Shown: positions 25,901-34,356, counted from the first letter of the stretch. The stretch: DNA of 64,000 nt from JAJISK01 sp046759185 (GCA_046759185.1 JBHIBO010000008.1:3276-67275), one strand, 5' to 3'. Translations and numbers: made by a program. Notes: generated by a model from the sequence alone, not told the origin.

Positions 25901-26577
25901 GGATCGAAGAGGTCTTCGTGATTCACAGGAAGGGGATTCTGGTCGCCCACCAGTCCCGGACCTTGACCCCCGATCGAGACCGGGATATCCTGGCTGCCAT
26001 GTTCAAGGCCGTCCAGGGCTTCGTCCAGAATGCCTTCTCCGGCGATGCGGAGAGCACCATGCGGGGTCTTCGTTTCGAGAACTTCAACATCCTCATCGAA
26101 CAGGGCACCTACCACTACGTCGCCGTGGTCTACCAGGGCCAGGAGAGCCGCCTTCTCGAACGTCGTGTTGCCGAGCTGTCCCGACGGATCGAGCGGGAGT
26201 TCGGTGCCCTCCTTGCTTCGTGGGTGGGCGACATGACCGAGATTCGCGGTATTCGGCGTCTCCTCCCCCTCATCTGGGGCGAAGCGTCGGCGTTCGGCGC
26301 CATGGAGGGGCCCGCCATCGTGGCCCGGCCGACCCCGGCCATGGCCGCCCCCCAACCGAGGGTGCGATACGAGTCCCTCCCGGGGAAGCTCATGTGGTGG
26401 CTCCCCCTGCCGGTCCGTGGCGCCCGACGCGTCCTCCGTGGAACCTCCTCACTCTTCTGGGAGCTGATTGGCGCCCGGGAGCATGTAGGGAGGAGGGCGA
26501 TGGCCCTGGTGGGCGTCGCCTGGAGGAGGCTGCGCGCCTTCGTGCGCGGCGAAGACACACCGGGACTCCCCCCCTAG
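22924..26577 (+). CDS. Giant secreted, membrane-anchored protein with cytoplasmic sensor-like domain
   Basis: 1217 residues from a GTG (an ATG at 22945 is the alternative). A signal peptide is clear: basic start, hydrophobic ALLLVLALLLIPLAVLFLAG, then VGVAEGAE. Residues ~60-950 form an extracellular region of beta-sandwich repeats; parts look like DUF11/CARDB modules (TADPGDVLTLNATVANLGPG; VGSEFSLDATVVNVGQAVG), and there are many N-x-S/T sequons. One membrane helix follows (~960-982, PLPWWLFLLPLFIPVAFFAF), then ~230 cytoplasmic residues. These begin with IEEVFVIHRKGILVAH ... LAAMFKAVQGFVQNAF, which resembles a roadblock/longin-like module seen in other archaeal membrane proteins. Possibly a surface receptor or adhesin. 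The function is unknown. Confidence 0.78.
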   Translation: MPTPRVRMLRTRKPGQALLLVLALLLIPLAVLFLAGYAPSVGVAEGAERQEDPAQCVAIGSNWTACGNATISDDIYATADPNPITFVGAGGGSGTSFSFDIGTPGTDRLVVVVADDESSGSSLSDVTVDGNSCNKVTEADNPSGAGNHQEMWYCDEDDLGTSSGLVTVAIVGGNFGWASHAHLYTGVSQTGPSDIEIEDAAVGVSTIEVEFVTVPAGGVVVFGAAHGSAGSFVGWTSPLLERTDGPDPSSSVLATASEVESSSQTDKTYTATASSSFNRGTGIVAVWPSRPGRNDTAWFDFGLDLSPEDTIDRVEVGVEWYRLDARPILNVTVSWDGGSAWAPNQTATNKSVDDDTVEFLNFTLATTWDSSRLSDANLRVRVGTNQSGARLDYVTVRVNYDAAPRVSDFRLEDGAGMSRAGEQLEVGTPYAFRFRVSDEEGWSDIGTDGSVSLRLWYDGNVTPELPYGAQTNGSSYRIEVRYGDILDPGNASVDEWSVTEGSASYNAFASSATALLNGSLVVGFAFNLSITLGNQVGGSSPPTNTIPGGYNDPDSWNAEIVATDAVGVVTHQTAATGEHMEFGVFPPVLDVGLVSSSATADPGDVLTLNATVANLGPGSVQILILEASVDANASYLSSSPTGTYNGGTRILRWTLSLLLPGEQGSFEWNIRVALGTPDLAVVNTSFRVTAEDAAGDSLPPWVAYAESTVQVPAFSPVLDLDRSGAEHGDVILAILYFNNTGSGRALRAWANWSLGDHYELMDIFPAQSYSPSPLGFDISFTDLDPGSHSLVARLRVVRGLEDGLAMEVRAVWSATDGNGNALAGATRSGAVTLLAPSMTLTLGSSGTSVQVGSEFSLDATVVNVGQAVGEGWLNLTLPPGVLFVSSAGPLEATATPGLVSWRILSLNPGAQVQVEIRLRAEQGPSLESFVMFVDFTEGKGSLPATVFSNEVFVRLLGTGSIPLPWWLFLLPLFIPVAFFAFYLNRRLRHPELRIEEVFVIHRKGILVAHQSRTLTPDRDRDILAAMFKAVQGFVQNAFSGDAESTMRGLRFENFNILIEQGTYHYVAVVYQGQESRLLERRVAELSRRIEREFGALLASWVGDMTEIRGIRRLLPLIWGEASAFGAMEGPAIVARPTPAMAAPQPRVRYESLPGKLMWWLPLPVRGARRVLRGTSSLFWELIGAREHVGRRAMALVGVAWRRLRAFVRGEDTPGLPP

Positions 26578-26624
26578 TGATAGGCTACCCGAGAACGAGT
26601 ACTTTCGACGACCTCTCCCTCAAG

Positions 26625-26633
26625 GCTATAAAG
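26625..26633 (+). promoter_or_regulatory. TATA box of the mre11-rad50-nurA-herA operon
   Basis: The element gctataaag is centred about 29 bp before the mre11 ATG (26658), consistent with a leaderless operon mRNA. Confidence 0.65.
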
Positions 26634-26657
26634 GCTCCAGGCTGCTAGACCCGCCGG

Positions 26658-27842
26658 ATGGGCGGTCTCGTCGCGGTCTCCGACGTCCACGAAGGTGTGA
26701 ACTTTCCCTATCGTGTGGATCCTGAGACGGGCGTCTCGGGACGGTCTATGGATCTCCACGGAAACTTCGTTCGGGCGGCGGCGTACGCCGTCGCCGAGGA
26801 GGCCGACGTCTTCGTCGTGACTGGGGACCTCTTCGATCGGACCCACGTCAGCCCCACCTTCAGGGAACTCGTGCGTCGAGACGTCGTCGAACCTCTGGGC
26901 GAGGCGGGGATTCCGACTTGGCTTATCGCTGGCAACCACGACCAGCCCCGCATGTGGGCCCGGGGGACCTCGCTGGAGGACTTCCGCGGCTACCGCCATG
27001 TGGAGGTCATCCGGGAACCGGCCGCCCGTGACATCGCGGTGGAGGGAGAGACCGTTACGGCTCTCCTCCTGCCCTACCTGCATCCCGAGCAGATTCTCGA
27101 CCGGGTCCGGGAACGCCTGGGCGAGGACGTCCCCCGGGAACAGGTGTTCGAACTCGGACGGCGGATGCTCGAGGCATGGATGCGGAAGCGGGCTGAAGAG
27201 GCACGCGGGGACCACGTTCTCCTCTTTGGCCACTACTACGTGGAGGGGGCCCTCGTGCGGGCTACGGCCTCTCCGGAGGTTCTCCCTGGCGAGTTCTCCC
27301 TCCGTCTCGATGGGATTCCGAAGGCCGTCGAGCTTGGCATCTTCGGACACATTCACCTCCACCAGCCGGTGGGCGACCGAGTCGTCTACGTGGGGGCCCC
27401 TGAGCGTGTGGATTGGGGGGAGGAGGGGGATGAAAAGGGTTTCCTCACGTACCGGCCAAGGGAGAGCTGGGCCTTTCACCCGCTCCCAACGCGACCCATG
27501 ATTAAGGTGGAAGTCGACCTCGGAGAGGAGGACGCCACCGAATCGATCCTCAAGGCCCTCCCAGAGGACCCGGCAGGGGCCCTGCTGCGGCTCCAGGTCC
27601 GTATGGCCGAGGGCCAGAGGCAACGAATCGACGAGACCGCCCTAGCGCGTCGCCTCTCCGAGGCCTTCCACTACGACGTGGCGTACCGCTACCGGGAGCG
27701 GGAGAAGGTCGCCCCGCCGGAGTTTACCCTGGACCCCCTCCGCCTCTTCCGTGAGTACGTGGAGCTGAACTATGCTGATCACCCGCGGAGGGACGACGTC
27801 CTGCGGGACGGAGAGGAGATCCTCCGGGAGGTCTTGGAGTGA
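26658..27842 (+). CDS. mre11: Mre11 DNA double-strand break repair nuclease
   Basis: 394 residues. All phosphoesterase motifs are visible: SDVHEG (residue ~8), VTGDLFDR, AGNHDQP, LFGHYYVEG and FGHIHLHQP, which together bind two manganese ions. The C-terminal ~120 residues form the capping and Rad50-binding region. It has 3'-5' exonuclease and endonuclease activity on DNA ends in complex with Rad50. It is the first gene of a four-gene operon; its stop overlaps the GTG of rad50 (GTGA). No clear C-terminal truncation. Confidence 0.94.
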   Translation: MGGLVAVSDVHEGVNFPYRVDPETGVSGRSMDLHGNFVRAAAYAVAEEADVFVVTGDLFDRTHVSPTFRELVRRDVVEPLGEAGIPTWLIAGNHDQPRMWARGTSLEDFRGYRHVEVIREPAARDIAVEGETVTALLLPYLHPEQILDRVRERLGEDVPREQVFELGRRMLEAWMRKRAEEARGDHVLLFGHYYVEGALVRATASPEVLPGEFSLRLDGIPKAVELGIFGHIHLHQPVGDRVVYVGAPERVDWGEEGDEKGFLTYRPRESWAFHPLPTRPMIKVEVDLGEEDATESILKALPEDPAGALLRLQVRMAEGQRQRIDETALARRLSEAFHYDVAYRYREREKVAPPEFTLDPLRLFREYVELNYADHPRRDDVLRDGEEILREVLE

Positions 27843-30268
27843 CGACGCTCGAGTCCTTCTTCGAGGGATCCGTGAGGGAGACCCGGGAGACCGTCGCCGT
27901 TGAGCCAGGGCCGGCGGCTCCTAACGAAGGCCTCGTGATCGAGGACGTGGCGATGAAGGGCTTCATGCGCTACTTGCAGCACACGAAACCCCCGATCACC
28001 TTCCCGGAGACCTTCACGGCCATCACGGGTCCTACCGGGGCGGGAAAGACCTCCATCCTGGACGCGATCACCTTTGCCCTCTACAAGCGAAGCACACGGA
28101 CCGACCTTCGCACCATCACGATCTCCGAGATCGTGGAGCCCGGCGGGTTCACCCGCGTGGGCTTCCGACAGGGAGGGGCACACTACGAGGTCCGGCGGGG
28201 CCTCGACGCCTCGGGCGGGTCGTACCTGACCGTGCGACGCGACGGGAAGTCCCTCCGGGGCACGATTCCCGAGCTGGAGGCCCTCATCGAGGACATCGTG
28301 GGCCTGGACTACGACGGCTTCCGGAACTCCACCTTCGTGCGGCAGGAGGAGATGAAGGAGATTGGAGCGGAGCGGCCCTCAAAACGGCTCGAGGTCTTCC
28401 AGAAGCTCTTCCGGCTAGAGACCTTCGAGAAGGCCGCAGCAAAGGCGAAGGAACGTCTCGATGGCGTGCGGACGCGCATCGAGGGGATGGAGGGAGAGGC
28501 TAGGGCCCTCGGGGATCAACTCGTGAAGCTGCCCGAGAGACGGGAGGAGGTGGTCTCTCTGCAGGCCCTCGTGGAGACCCAACGCGAGACCCTCCAAGGC
28601 GCGGAAGGCCGCCTCGCCGCGCTCAAGGAGGAGTTCACGAAGCGCGAGGTTGAGCACGAATCCTACCTTCAGGCGCGGGCAAGGCGCGAGGAGCATCGTG
28701 CATCTATCAAAGACCTCGAACGCCGGTTGCAGGAGAAGCGCGCCGCGCAAGGAGGCCTTCCAGACCTCCAAGAGAAGTTGGCTGCCTTGGAGAAGGAGGT
28801 CAGGGAGCTGCGGGAGAAGGAGGGGGAGATCAAGGCCCTTCTGGAGCTGCAGCGTGATTCCACTGTCGCCTCCGCGGAGGTCCAGGCCGCCCGAGACCGT
28901 CTGCAGGACGCAGAAGCGGCTGCCCGTAACGTGGAGGAAGAACTAGGGCAGAAGGTCAAGGACGCCGAGTCACGGCTTGTGACCCTCTCCACAGAGATGG
29001 GCGTGGAGGAGGCCTTCGATTCCCTTCGCCTCGAGGGTTCCTTGGATGAGCGGGTGCGCCGCATCGACGAGGAGTTGCGGTGGCTCGCGGGAAGGGAAGA
29101 GCTCGTGAAGCGCCTGAAGCGGGAGCAGTCGGAGAGCAGGGAAGCGCTCTACGCCGTCCAGCGGAAGGTCGAGGGCATCGGCCGGGATACCTTCCTCTTC
29201 AGCGAGATTCAGGAGACGATTCGGGCGCTTCAGGCCGAGCTGGAGGTGAAGCGTGGCGAGACGGGGCGGCGGCAGAAGAAGCTGGCCGCGCAGGTGAAGG
29301 AGCTCGAGACGCGGCGGGGGGCGATCGGGTTTGACGCCCCCGAGGGCGAACGGCTGAAGGCGCTGCAGGAAAGGGTCGCCCACCTTCCTGAGGCGGAGGA
29401 GACGCTGCGCCGGGCCCGCAAGGAGGTAGAAGGTCTGGGACGGGTCACCGGTCAGCTCCGGGAGATGGAGGAACGACGGCAGGCCCTGGAAGAGGCTCTC
29501 AAGGACGATGTGGAGAGCCTCGAGGGGTTGGAGCGAGGAGAGGCCCGTTACCAAGAGCTCCATACCGAGTTGGAGACGCTGCGCCAGGAGAAGGACGGGG
29601 CGAGAGAGGCCCTCCTCCGGTCGCAGGGAGAGCTGAAGGCGGCCGAAGCGCGGGTCGGAGAGCTCGAGGGGTTGGAGGCGAAGCTGAAGGCCCTCAACGC
29701 GGGACTCGAAGAGCTGCGCCTCCGTGCCGAGGTCCTCACGGTCCTCAAGGACGGGGTCTTCCATCGCAAAGGCGTGGTGATGTACGCCGTCAACCGGCTC
29801 CTGCCGGAGCTTCAGATCGAAGCGACGCGAAATCTGGATGACTTGACGGACGGCCGCCTGCGGAGGGTCAGGCTGGAGACCCATGAAGAGTCGGGCGGCT
29901 ACGGCATCCGCATCCTCGTGGAGGGCGTGGACGGGGAGTGGCACGACGTGGGCATCTTCAGCGGGGGGGAGCGGACCCAGATCAACGCGGCTCTGCGTTT
30001 CGCCATCGCCAAGGAGCTGGCAAGCATGCCCCAGGTGGGCCGTACCTATGGCCGGATGAAGACGCTGTTCATCGACGAGGGAGACCTGGGGTCCCTGGAC
30101 ACCGAGCGTTCCCGCGAACTCTTCGTCGCCAAGCTCTTCAAGATGGGGGCATTCTTCGAGAAGGTCATTCTCATTACGCACCTCGCAGAGGTCGCTGAGC
30201 GATTCCCCGGCCGGGTCCGCGTGACCATGACCCCGGAGGGAGAGTCCCTGGCCGAGGTGGTCGCCTGA
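27839..30268 (+). CDS. rad50: Rad50 ATPase without cysteines (no zinc hook)
   Basis: 809 residues. Walker A GPTGAGKTS near residue 64, Q-loop region FRNSTFVRQEEMKEIG, ABC signature FSGGERTQI near 705, and Walker B LFIDEGDLGSLD near 745. Two long coiled-coil arms occupy about residues 180-640. Rad50 proteins normally carry a CxxC zinc hook at the coiled-coil apex; this protein has no cysteine at all. The N-terminus has ~35 extra residues before the usual start (IEDVAMKGFM); the GTG at 27839 overlaps the mre11 stop, and a GTG at 27935 could give the standard N-terminus. With Mre11 it tethers and processes DNA ends using ATP. Confidence 0.92.
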   Translation: MTTLESFFEGSVRETRETVAVEPGPAAPNEGLVIEDVAMKGFMRYLQHTKPPITFPETFTAITGPTGAGKTSILDAITFALYKRSTRTDLRTITISEIVEPGGFTRVGFRQGGAHYEVRRGLDASGGSYLTVRRDGKSLRGTIPELEALIEDIVGLDYDGFRNSTFVRQEEMKEIGAERPSKRLEVFQKLFRLETFEKAAAKAKERLDGVRTRIEGMEGEARALGDQLVKLPERREEVVSLQALVETQRETLQGAEGRLAALKEEFTKREVEHESYLQARARREEHRASIKDLERRLQEKRAAQGGLPDLQEKLAALEKEVRELREKEGEIKALLELQRDSTVASAEVQAARDRLQDAEAAARNVEEELGQKVKDAESRLVTLSTEMGVEEAFDSLRLEGSLDERVRRIDEELRWLAGREELVKRLKREQSESREALYAVQRKVEGIGRDTFLFSEIQETIRALQAELEVKRGETGRRQKKLAAQVKELETRRGAIGFDAPEGERLKALQERVAHLPEAEETLRRARKEVEGLGRVTGQLREMEERRQALEEALKDDVESLEGLERGEARYQELHTELETLRQEKDGAREALLRSQGELKAAEARVGELEGLEAKLKALNAGLEELRLRAEVLTVLKDGVFHRKGVVMYAVNRLLPELQIEATRNLDDLTDGRLRRVRLETHEESGGYGIRILVEGVDGEWHDVGIFSGGERTQINAALRFAIAKELASMPQVGRTYGRMKTLFIDEGDLGSLDTERSRELFVAKLFKMGAFFEKVILITHLAEVAERFPGRVRVTMTPEGESLAEVVA

Positions 30269-30306
30269 ATGTCCTCGACGATCTACGCCTGGGCCTGAGC
30301 CGGGTC

Positions 30307-31254
30307 TTGGAATATAACCAGCAGACGGCCCCCGAGCCGACCCTGACGGTCCATGCCTTCGAGGCGTCGGAGGACCCACGGGATCTCGTGGCGGTGGACG
30401 GGTCGTACAGCTTCCTCTGGAACAGCTCGTCCCTCTGGCTCGCCGTGGTCAAGGTGGGCGCCCTCCACTACCGGGAGGGTCACATCCAGCACATCGAGAA
30501 GATCGAGAAGCCGATGGTCATCTCAACGCGGGAGGGGTTCACCCCCGACGACGATCTGCAGGCCACCATCTTCCGGCTCACGCGGGGTGCCAAGGAGCAA
30601 CACCGGGAGATCGTCAACGAGCTACGGAAGGTTTACGAATACCAAATCGCCCTGCAGGCCGCCCGCGCCGAGAAGGATCTCATCCTTGCTCTCGATGGTA
30701 GCCTGGCCTCGTTCCCCAGGGAGACGGACCAGCTGGGAGACGTGGTCCGGGCGTGCGAGGAGCGTGGGCACCTCTTGATCGGGGTCTCCAAAGACTCCTC
30801 GACCCACGCGTTCGGTTCGCCCCTCACCGATGAGGAACTCCTGCGACGCCACGAGGGAAGGGCCTTCGTGCCGGTGCCGGAGACGTTCGAACAGCGCCAG
30901 CGCGGTCTCCTGCACGGGGACGTGTACTTCGCCCGGCTGCACCCCCAGGCGCCCAAATGGTTTCGCGTCGACGTCGGGACCCACAGAGAGACCCCCGAGG
31001 AGGTGTTCGGGGAACTGGCCGCCTACTGTGCGTCCCCGCTCTGTGTGGGGTATCCACGCCCCCTCTTCGAGGCTCACCGCTTCGCCGTAACGATCCGACA
31101 GATGCGGGAGATGTACGAGGACGCCATCGTCAAGGAAGGAGTCCGCCTGGGGATGCCTCTGCCCATGCTCGTGGATGGGTTGACCAGCATGGAGGGGACC
31201 CGTCGCGGGACCTTTCACGAGTACCTGGACAAGGTCACGAGGGAGCTCAAGTGA
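30307..31254 (+). CDS. nurA: NurA 5'-3' nuclease
   Basis: About 315 residues. The NurA domain shows its acidic metal-binding motifs: VAVDGSYSF near residue 28, LILALDGSLASF near 127 and LIGVSKDSSTHA near 160, then the C-terminal RFAVTIRQMREMYEDAIV. It resects DNA ends with HerA after Mre11-Rad50 action. The start is doubtful: the only ordinary start near the rad50 stop is the TTG at 30307, yet the frame is open and protein-like (LDDLRLGLSRVL) back to about 30265 without ATG, GTG or TTG. The herA GTG overlaps its stop. Confidence 0.9.
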   Translation: MEYNQQTAPEPTLTVHAFEASEDPRDLVAVDGSYSFLWNSSSLWLAVVKVGALHYREGHIQHIEKIEKPMVISTREGFTPDDDLQATIFRLTRGAKEQHREIVNELRKVYEYQIALQAARAEKDLILALDGSLASFPRETDQLGDVVRACEERGHLLIGVSKDSSTHAFGSPLTDEELLRRHEGRAFVPVPETFEQRQRGLLHGDVYFARLHPQAPKWFRVDVGTHRETPEEVFGELAAYCASPLCVGYPRPLFEAHRFAVTIRQMREMYEDAIVKEGVRLGMPLPMLVDGLTSMEGTRRGTFHEYLDKVTRELK

Positions 31255-32783
31255 AGATCGGCGAAGTCGTCTCCGCCTCGGCGCTCCGAGGACTGGAGGC
31301 CAAACTGGAGCTGGAGAACCCGGAGGACCTCCGCATCGGCTACCCGGTCATCGTCGAGGGTCGCCGCTACGACTTCTATTGCCTGGTCGAAGACGTGGTG
31401 AACGAGCGATCGACCATCGCCGAGCGGCTGGCCGGTTCCCGCCTCCGGGACACCGTCATGCCCACCGGGATGGAGGAGGGATACGGTGGCCCCATCTTCT
31501 ACGCCAAGGCCCTCCTCAAGCCCATCCAGCTCATCGAGAAGAAGACGGGAGAGCTGTCGGAGCCCCAGACCATCCCTCCCTACTTTTCCGAGGCCCGACA
31601 CGCTCAGGAGGCGGACGTGGAACTGATCTACGAGAAGACCCCCCGGTCGGCCCCCCTGGGCACGATTCGCGGGGTCACGGAATTCTACGTGCACCTGGAC
31701 TTTGACCGGCTGAGCGAGAAGCCCTTTGCGATTTTTGGCCGGACGGGCATGGGCAAGTCAATCCTGAACAAGCTCGTCTGCCTGGGCATCCTGGGGGGGA
31801 ATGTGGGTTCCGTCCTTGTCTTCGACATGCACGGGGAGTACGGCGTGTACTCCCGGACGGACAAGACGGAGGGCCTGAAGTTCTACTTCCCGGAGCGGGT
31901 GGAGGTCCTCTCCCTGGACTCCAAGAACACGGAAGCCCGCCCCTTTCTCATCAACGCGGAGGAGATCCGCCCACAGGATCTCATCGTGGCGCTCCGCGAC
32001 CTGAACCAGAACATGATCGACGCGATCTACGAGATCGCGAAGCGCCGACGGACCAGCCTCCTAGCCGCGATCCAAGAAGCGGAGCCGGAGGAGTTCGACG
32101 AGAGCCGTGTCCATCCCATGGTCCTCAGCGCGCTGAAACGGCGGATACGGCGTCTCGAGCGTCTCCCCTTCCTCCGGCCCGCGGCCAAGGACGCCTTCTC
32201 CACCATGGTCTCCCTGGTGCGGCAGGGCAAGTCCCTCGTCCTGGACTTCGGAGACTACGGGACGGACGAGATGGTCTACCTGTTCGTGGCGAACGTCCTG
32301 GCACGCCGTTTCTTCGACCTGTACACGGAGAAGAACGAGGAGTTCCCCCGGCTCACGGTGTTCCTCGAGGAGGCGCACAAGTTCCTGGACCCGGACATCG
32401 CCAGCTACACGATCTTCAGCAAACTGGCCCGGGAAACCCGGAAGTTTAACCTGATTCTGGCCCTGGTGGATCAGCGGCCTTCGAAGATCGACGACGAAGT
32501 GCGCAGCCAGCTCGCCAACCGCCTGGTCATGTCCCTCAAGGAACCGAGCGACGTGACCTCCTCCCTGGCGGGGGTGCCGGACCGGTCGATGTGGGAGAAC
32601 ATCGTATCGACGATTCCCGCCCGGGTGGTGGCCGTGTTGGGGGACGCCATCCGCATCCCCACTGTCATCGACGTGATGCGGTACCACGATCTCAACGTCC
32701 GGGACCACCTCCTGGGGGGCGGCGCGACCCACGCGAAGTTGGAGAAGCTCGCGGCACGAACGGACGAGGTCCTGGAATCCTAG
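31251..32783 (+). CDS. herA: HerA DNA translocase/helicase
   Basis: 510 residues from a GTG that overlaps the nurA stop (GTGA). The N-terminal HAS-barrel (about 1-130) begins KIGEVVSASALRG. The RecA-like core has Walker A FGRTGMGKS near residue 162, VLVFDMHGEYG (~183), Walker B VFLEEAHKFLDPD near 372 and LALVDQRPSKID with the arginine finger region. FtsK/VirB4-related hexamers of this type pump DNA into NurA for end resection. It is the last of mre11-rad50-nurA-herA, the classical archaeal order. Upstream in-frame codons lie inside nurA and are not used. Confidence 0.94.
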   Translation: MKIGEVVSASALRGLEAKLELENPEDLRIGYPVIVEGRRYDFYCLVEDVVNERSTIAERLAGSRLRDTVMPTGMEEGYGGPIFYAKALLKPIQLIEKKTGELSEPQTIPPYFSEARHAQEADVELIYEKTPRSAPLGTIRGVTEFYVHLDFDRLSEKPFAIFGRTGMGKSILNKLVCLGILGGNVGSVLVFDMHGEYGVYSRTDKTEGLKFYFPERVEVLSLDSKNTEARPFLINAEEIRPQDLIVALRDLNQNMIDAIYEIAKRRRTSLLAAIQEAEPEEFDESRVHPMVLSALKRRIRRLERLPFLRPAAKDAFSTMVSLVRQGKSLVLDFGDYGTDEMVYLFVANVLARRFFDLYTEKNEEFPRLTVFLEEAHKFLDPDIASYTIFSKLARETRKFNLILALVDQRPSKIDDEVRSQLANRLVMSLKEPSDVTSSLAGVPDRSMWENIVSTIPARVVAVLGDAIRIPTVIDVMRYHDLNVRDHLLGGGATHAKLEKLAARTDEVLES

Positions 32784-32800
32784 GCTGCGAAGGGCACCCA

Positions 32801-32810
32801 AAACTATAAT
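32801..32810 (+). promoter_or_regulatory. TATA box of the polytopic membrane protein gene
   Basis: The element aaactataat is centred about 37 bp before the GTG at 32843, giving a leader of around 10 nt. Confidence 0.55.
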
Positions 32811-32842
32811 GGGACCGTCGACCCCGGTTCCCTCGAGGTCCC

Positions 32843-33454
32843 GTGCTCCAGATCATCGAGCCCCTCCCCTTCCCAATTGCTCTCTCCTTCACCGCGTCCG
32901 TCTACCTAGCGGTGGGGGTGGTCCTGGCCTACCTCGGTCGGGCGATCTGGGGTCGCCTTATGACCCTTCTCGGGCTCGTCCTGGGCGGTTCCGTCGGGTA
33001 TCAGGCCGGTGCCTCCATCCTTCCCGGCTTTGGAAGCATCGCCCTGGCCATCGTGGGGGCCCTGTTGGGGGCCATGGCCTTCACCTGGCTCGTGGAGGTG
33101 GCGCTGGCGGGGATGGCGGGGTTACTGGCCCTCTACGTGAGCTACCGCAGCTTCGTCGATCTCCGGTTCCTGGAACCGAGTGTGGCCCTCGTTGCGGGCC
33201 TTCTGATCATGCTCGTCGTCTTCTCCATCGCGTTCTACTACATGGACCGAATCATGAGCTACGTCACGGCCCTAGTGGGAGCCGTACTGGCGGGTGTGGG
33301 TCTCTTCCTCCTGACCAACGATCTCACCCTCGGTGTGTCGGCGGCCGTGGGGATGGGCATCTCCGGGGCCGTAGTCCAGGAACTCTTAGTCAAGCCCTAC
33401 ACGGCCCGGGTCAAGAAGGCGGCTCGGCCCGCTGCCCAGCCGCGGAAGGAATAG
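32843..33454 (+). CDS. Polytopic membrane protein (DUF4203/TM7S3-like)
   Basis: 203 residues from a GTG; about seven hydrophobic helices cover residues 10-185, with short loops and a basic C-terminal tail (RVKKAARPAAQPRKE). Glycine-rich helices such as LGLVLGGSVGYQAG and VGALLGAMAF, repeated twice, give the impression of an internally repeated hairpin unit, as in DUF4203/TM7S3-type proteins. No transport motif or charged residues inside the helices point to a substrate. It has its own promoter after herA. Confidence 0.65.
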   Translation: MLQIIEPLPFPIALSFTASVYLAVGVVLAYLGRAIWGRLMTLLGLVLGGSVGYQAGASILPGFGSIALAIVGALLGAMAFTWLVEVALAGMAGLLALYVSYRSFVDLRFLEPSVALVAGLLIMLVVFSIAFYYMDRIMSYVTALVGAVLAGVGLFLLTNDLTLGVSAAVGMGISGAVVQELLVKPYTARVKKAARPAAQPRKE

Positions 33455-33536
33455 CCTACTTTCAGCGACCTCCCTCCTCCCCCGCCTTATACCTCGCCGC
33501 GGGTACACACCCGAGATCATTCCGACGGGAGGACGC

Positions 33537-34322
33537 ATGGAGATGGAGGAGCTGAGGGCCACCCCCCCTCGGCTTTACACGGGGAACCGGGTCCTGGACG
33601 GGTTCCTGGGAGGCTTCGCCCCCGGTCGTCTCGCCTTTCTCAACAGCGCCAGCCCCTTCGTCCACGACCTCGTGTTCACCCTGACCGTCCGACACGTGTT
33701 GCACTTCGACCGCGAGGCCGTTTTCGTGGACGGGGGGAACTCCATCAATCCCTATGCCCTCGCCTCCCTGGCCAAGCGGTATGGGAGCACACGGCAGGAA
33801 GTGCTGGGTCGCATCCGGGTCGCCCGCGCTTTCACGGTCTACCAGATGACTTCCCTCCTCCTGGAGTCCCTGGAGAAGGAGGTGCGGGCGGGTCCCGGCC
33901 TGCTGGTCCTCTCCCGCCTCCCCGATCTCTTCCTGGATGAAGAGGTGGAGTACCAGGAAGCGTACCACCTGCTACGCCGCAGCCTGCGGAAGGTGCGGGA
34001 GCTCGTGCGGGAGGAGGAACTAATCGGGCTGATGACGAACCTCGGCATGTCACAGCTCTTCCGGCGGCGGGGCGTGGGGAATCTCCTCCATCAGATGGCA
34101 GACCGGATTCTCCGGATTCGCTACATCAAGGGCGGCCTTCTCCTCTCCCTGCCCGAGGAGAGTCGAAGCCTCCGCTTCCTACCCGTCCGCCCCGATCAGG
34201 CCGTGCTGGAGGACTATGGGGAGATGGAACTTGGCATGATGGTCGTGCCCAAGGTCCTGCGCGCCGCGACGCGGGATACGCGGAGCCGGACGCGACAGGT
34301 CGAGCTCCCCGCCTTCTCCTGA
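33537..34322 (+). CDS. RecA-superfamily protein lacking Walker A
   Basis: 261 residues. The overall plan is that of RadA/RadB/KaiC-type domains: GNRVLDGFLGGFAPGRLAFL (usually followed by G-x4-GKT), then AVFVDGGNSINPYALASLA, a Walker B-like LLVLSRLPDLFLDEE, helices of Gln-Ala type (LLRRSLRKVRELVREE), then IGLMTNLGMS and the GNLLHQMADRILRIRY strand typical of RadA (GNxxxHxATxRIxLR). At the P-loop position the sequence is NSASPFVHDL, with no Lys-Thr/Ser, so ATP binding in the normal way is unlikely. SD GGGAGG at 33528-33532. Possibly a regulatory or structural RecA paralogue. Function unknown. Confidence 0.75.
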   Translation: MEMEELRATPPRLYTGNRVLDGFLGGFAPGRLAFLNSASPFVHDLVFTLTVRHVLHFDREAVFVDGGNSINPYALASLAKRYGSTRQEVLGRIRVARAFTVYQMTSLLLESLEKEVRAGPGLLVLSRLPDLFLDEEVEYQEAYHLLRRSLRKVRELVREEELIGLMTNLGMSQLFRRRGVGNLLHQMADRILRIRYIKGGLLLSLPEESRSLRFLPVRPDQAVLEDYGEMELGMMVVPKVLRAATRDTRSRTRQVELPAFS

Positions 34323-34356
34323 CGTTGGAACCACTTTCGCCCACCTCCCCCCGGGC

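Noticed and set aside
28970..30379. Long antisense open frame opposite rad50
   Set aside because: GC-rich coding DNA produces open frames on the complementary strand. The sense frame carries all Rad50 motifs, and the antisense product has no recognisable domain. The same applies to frames opposite the dihydropteroate synthase gene (286-1587), the DHH nuclease (19883-21271) and carB (48332-49771).
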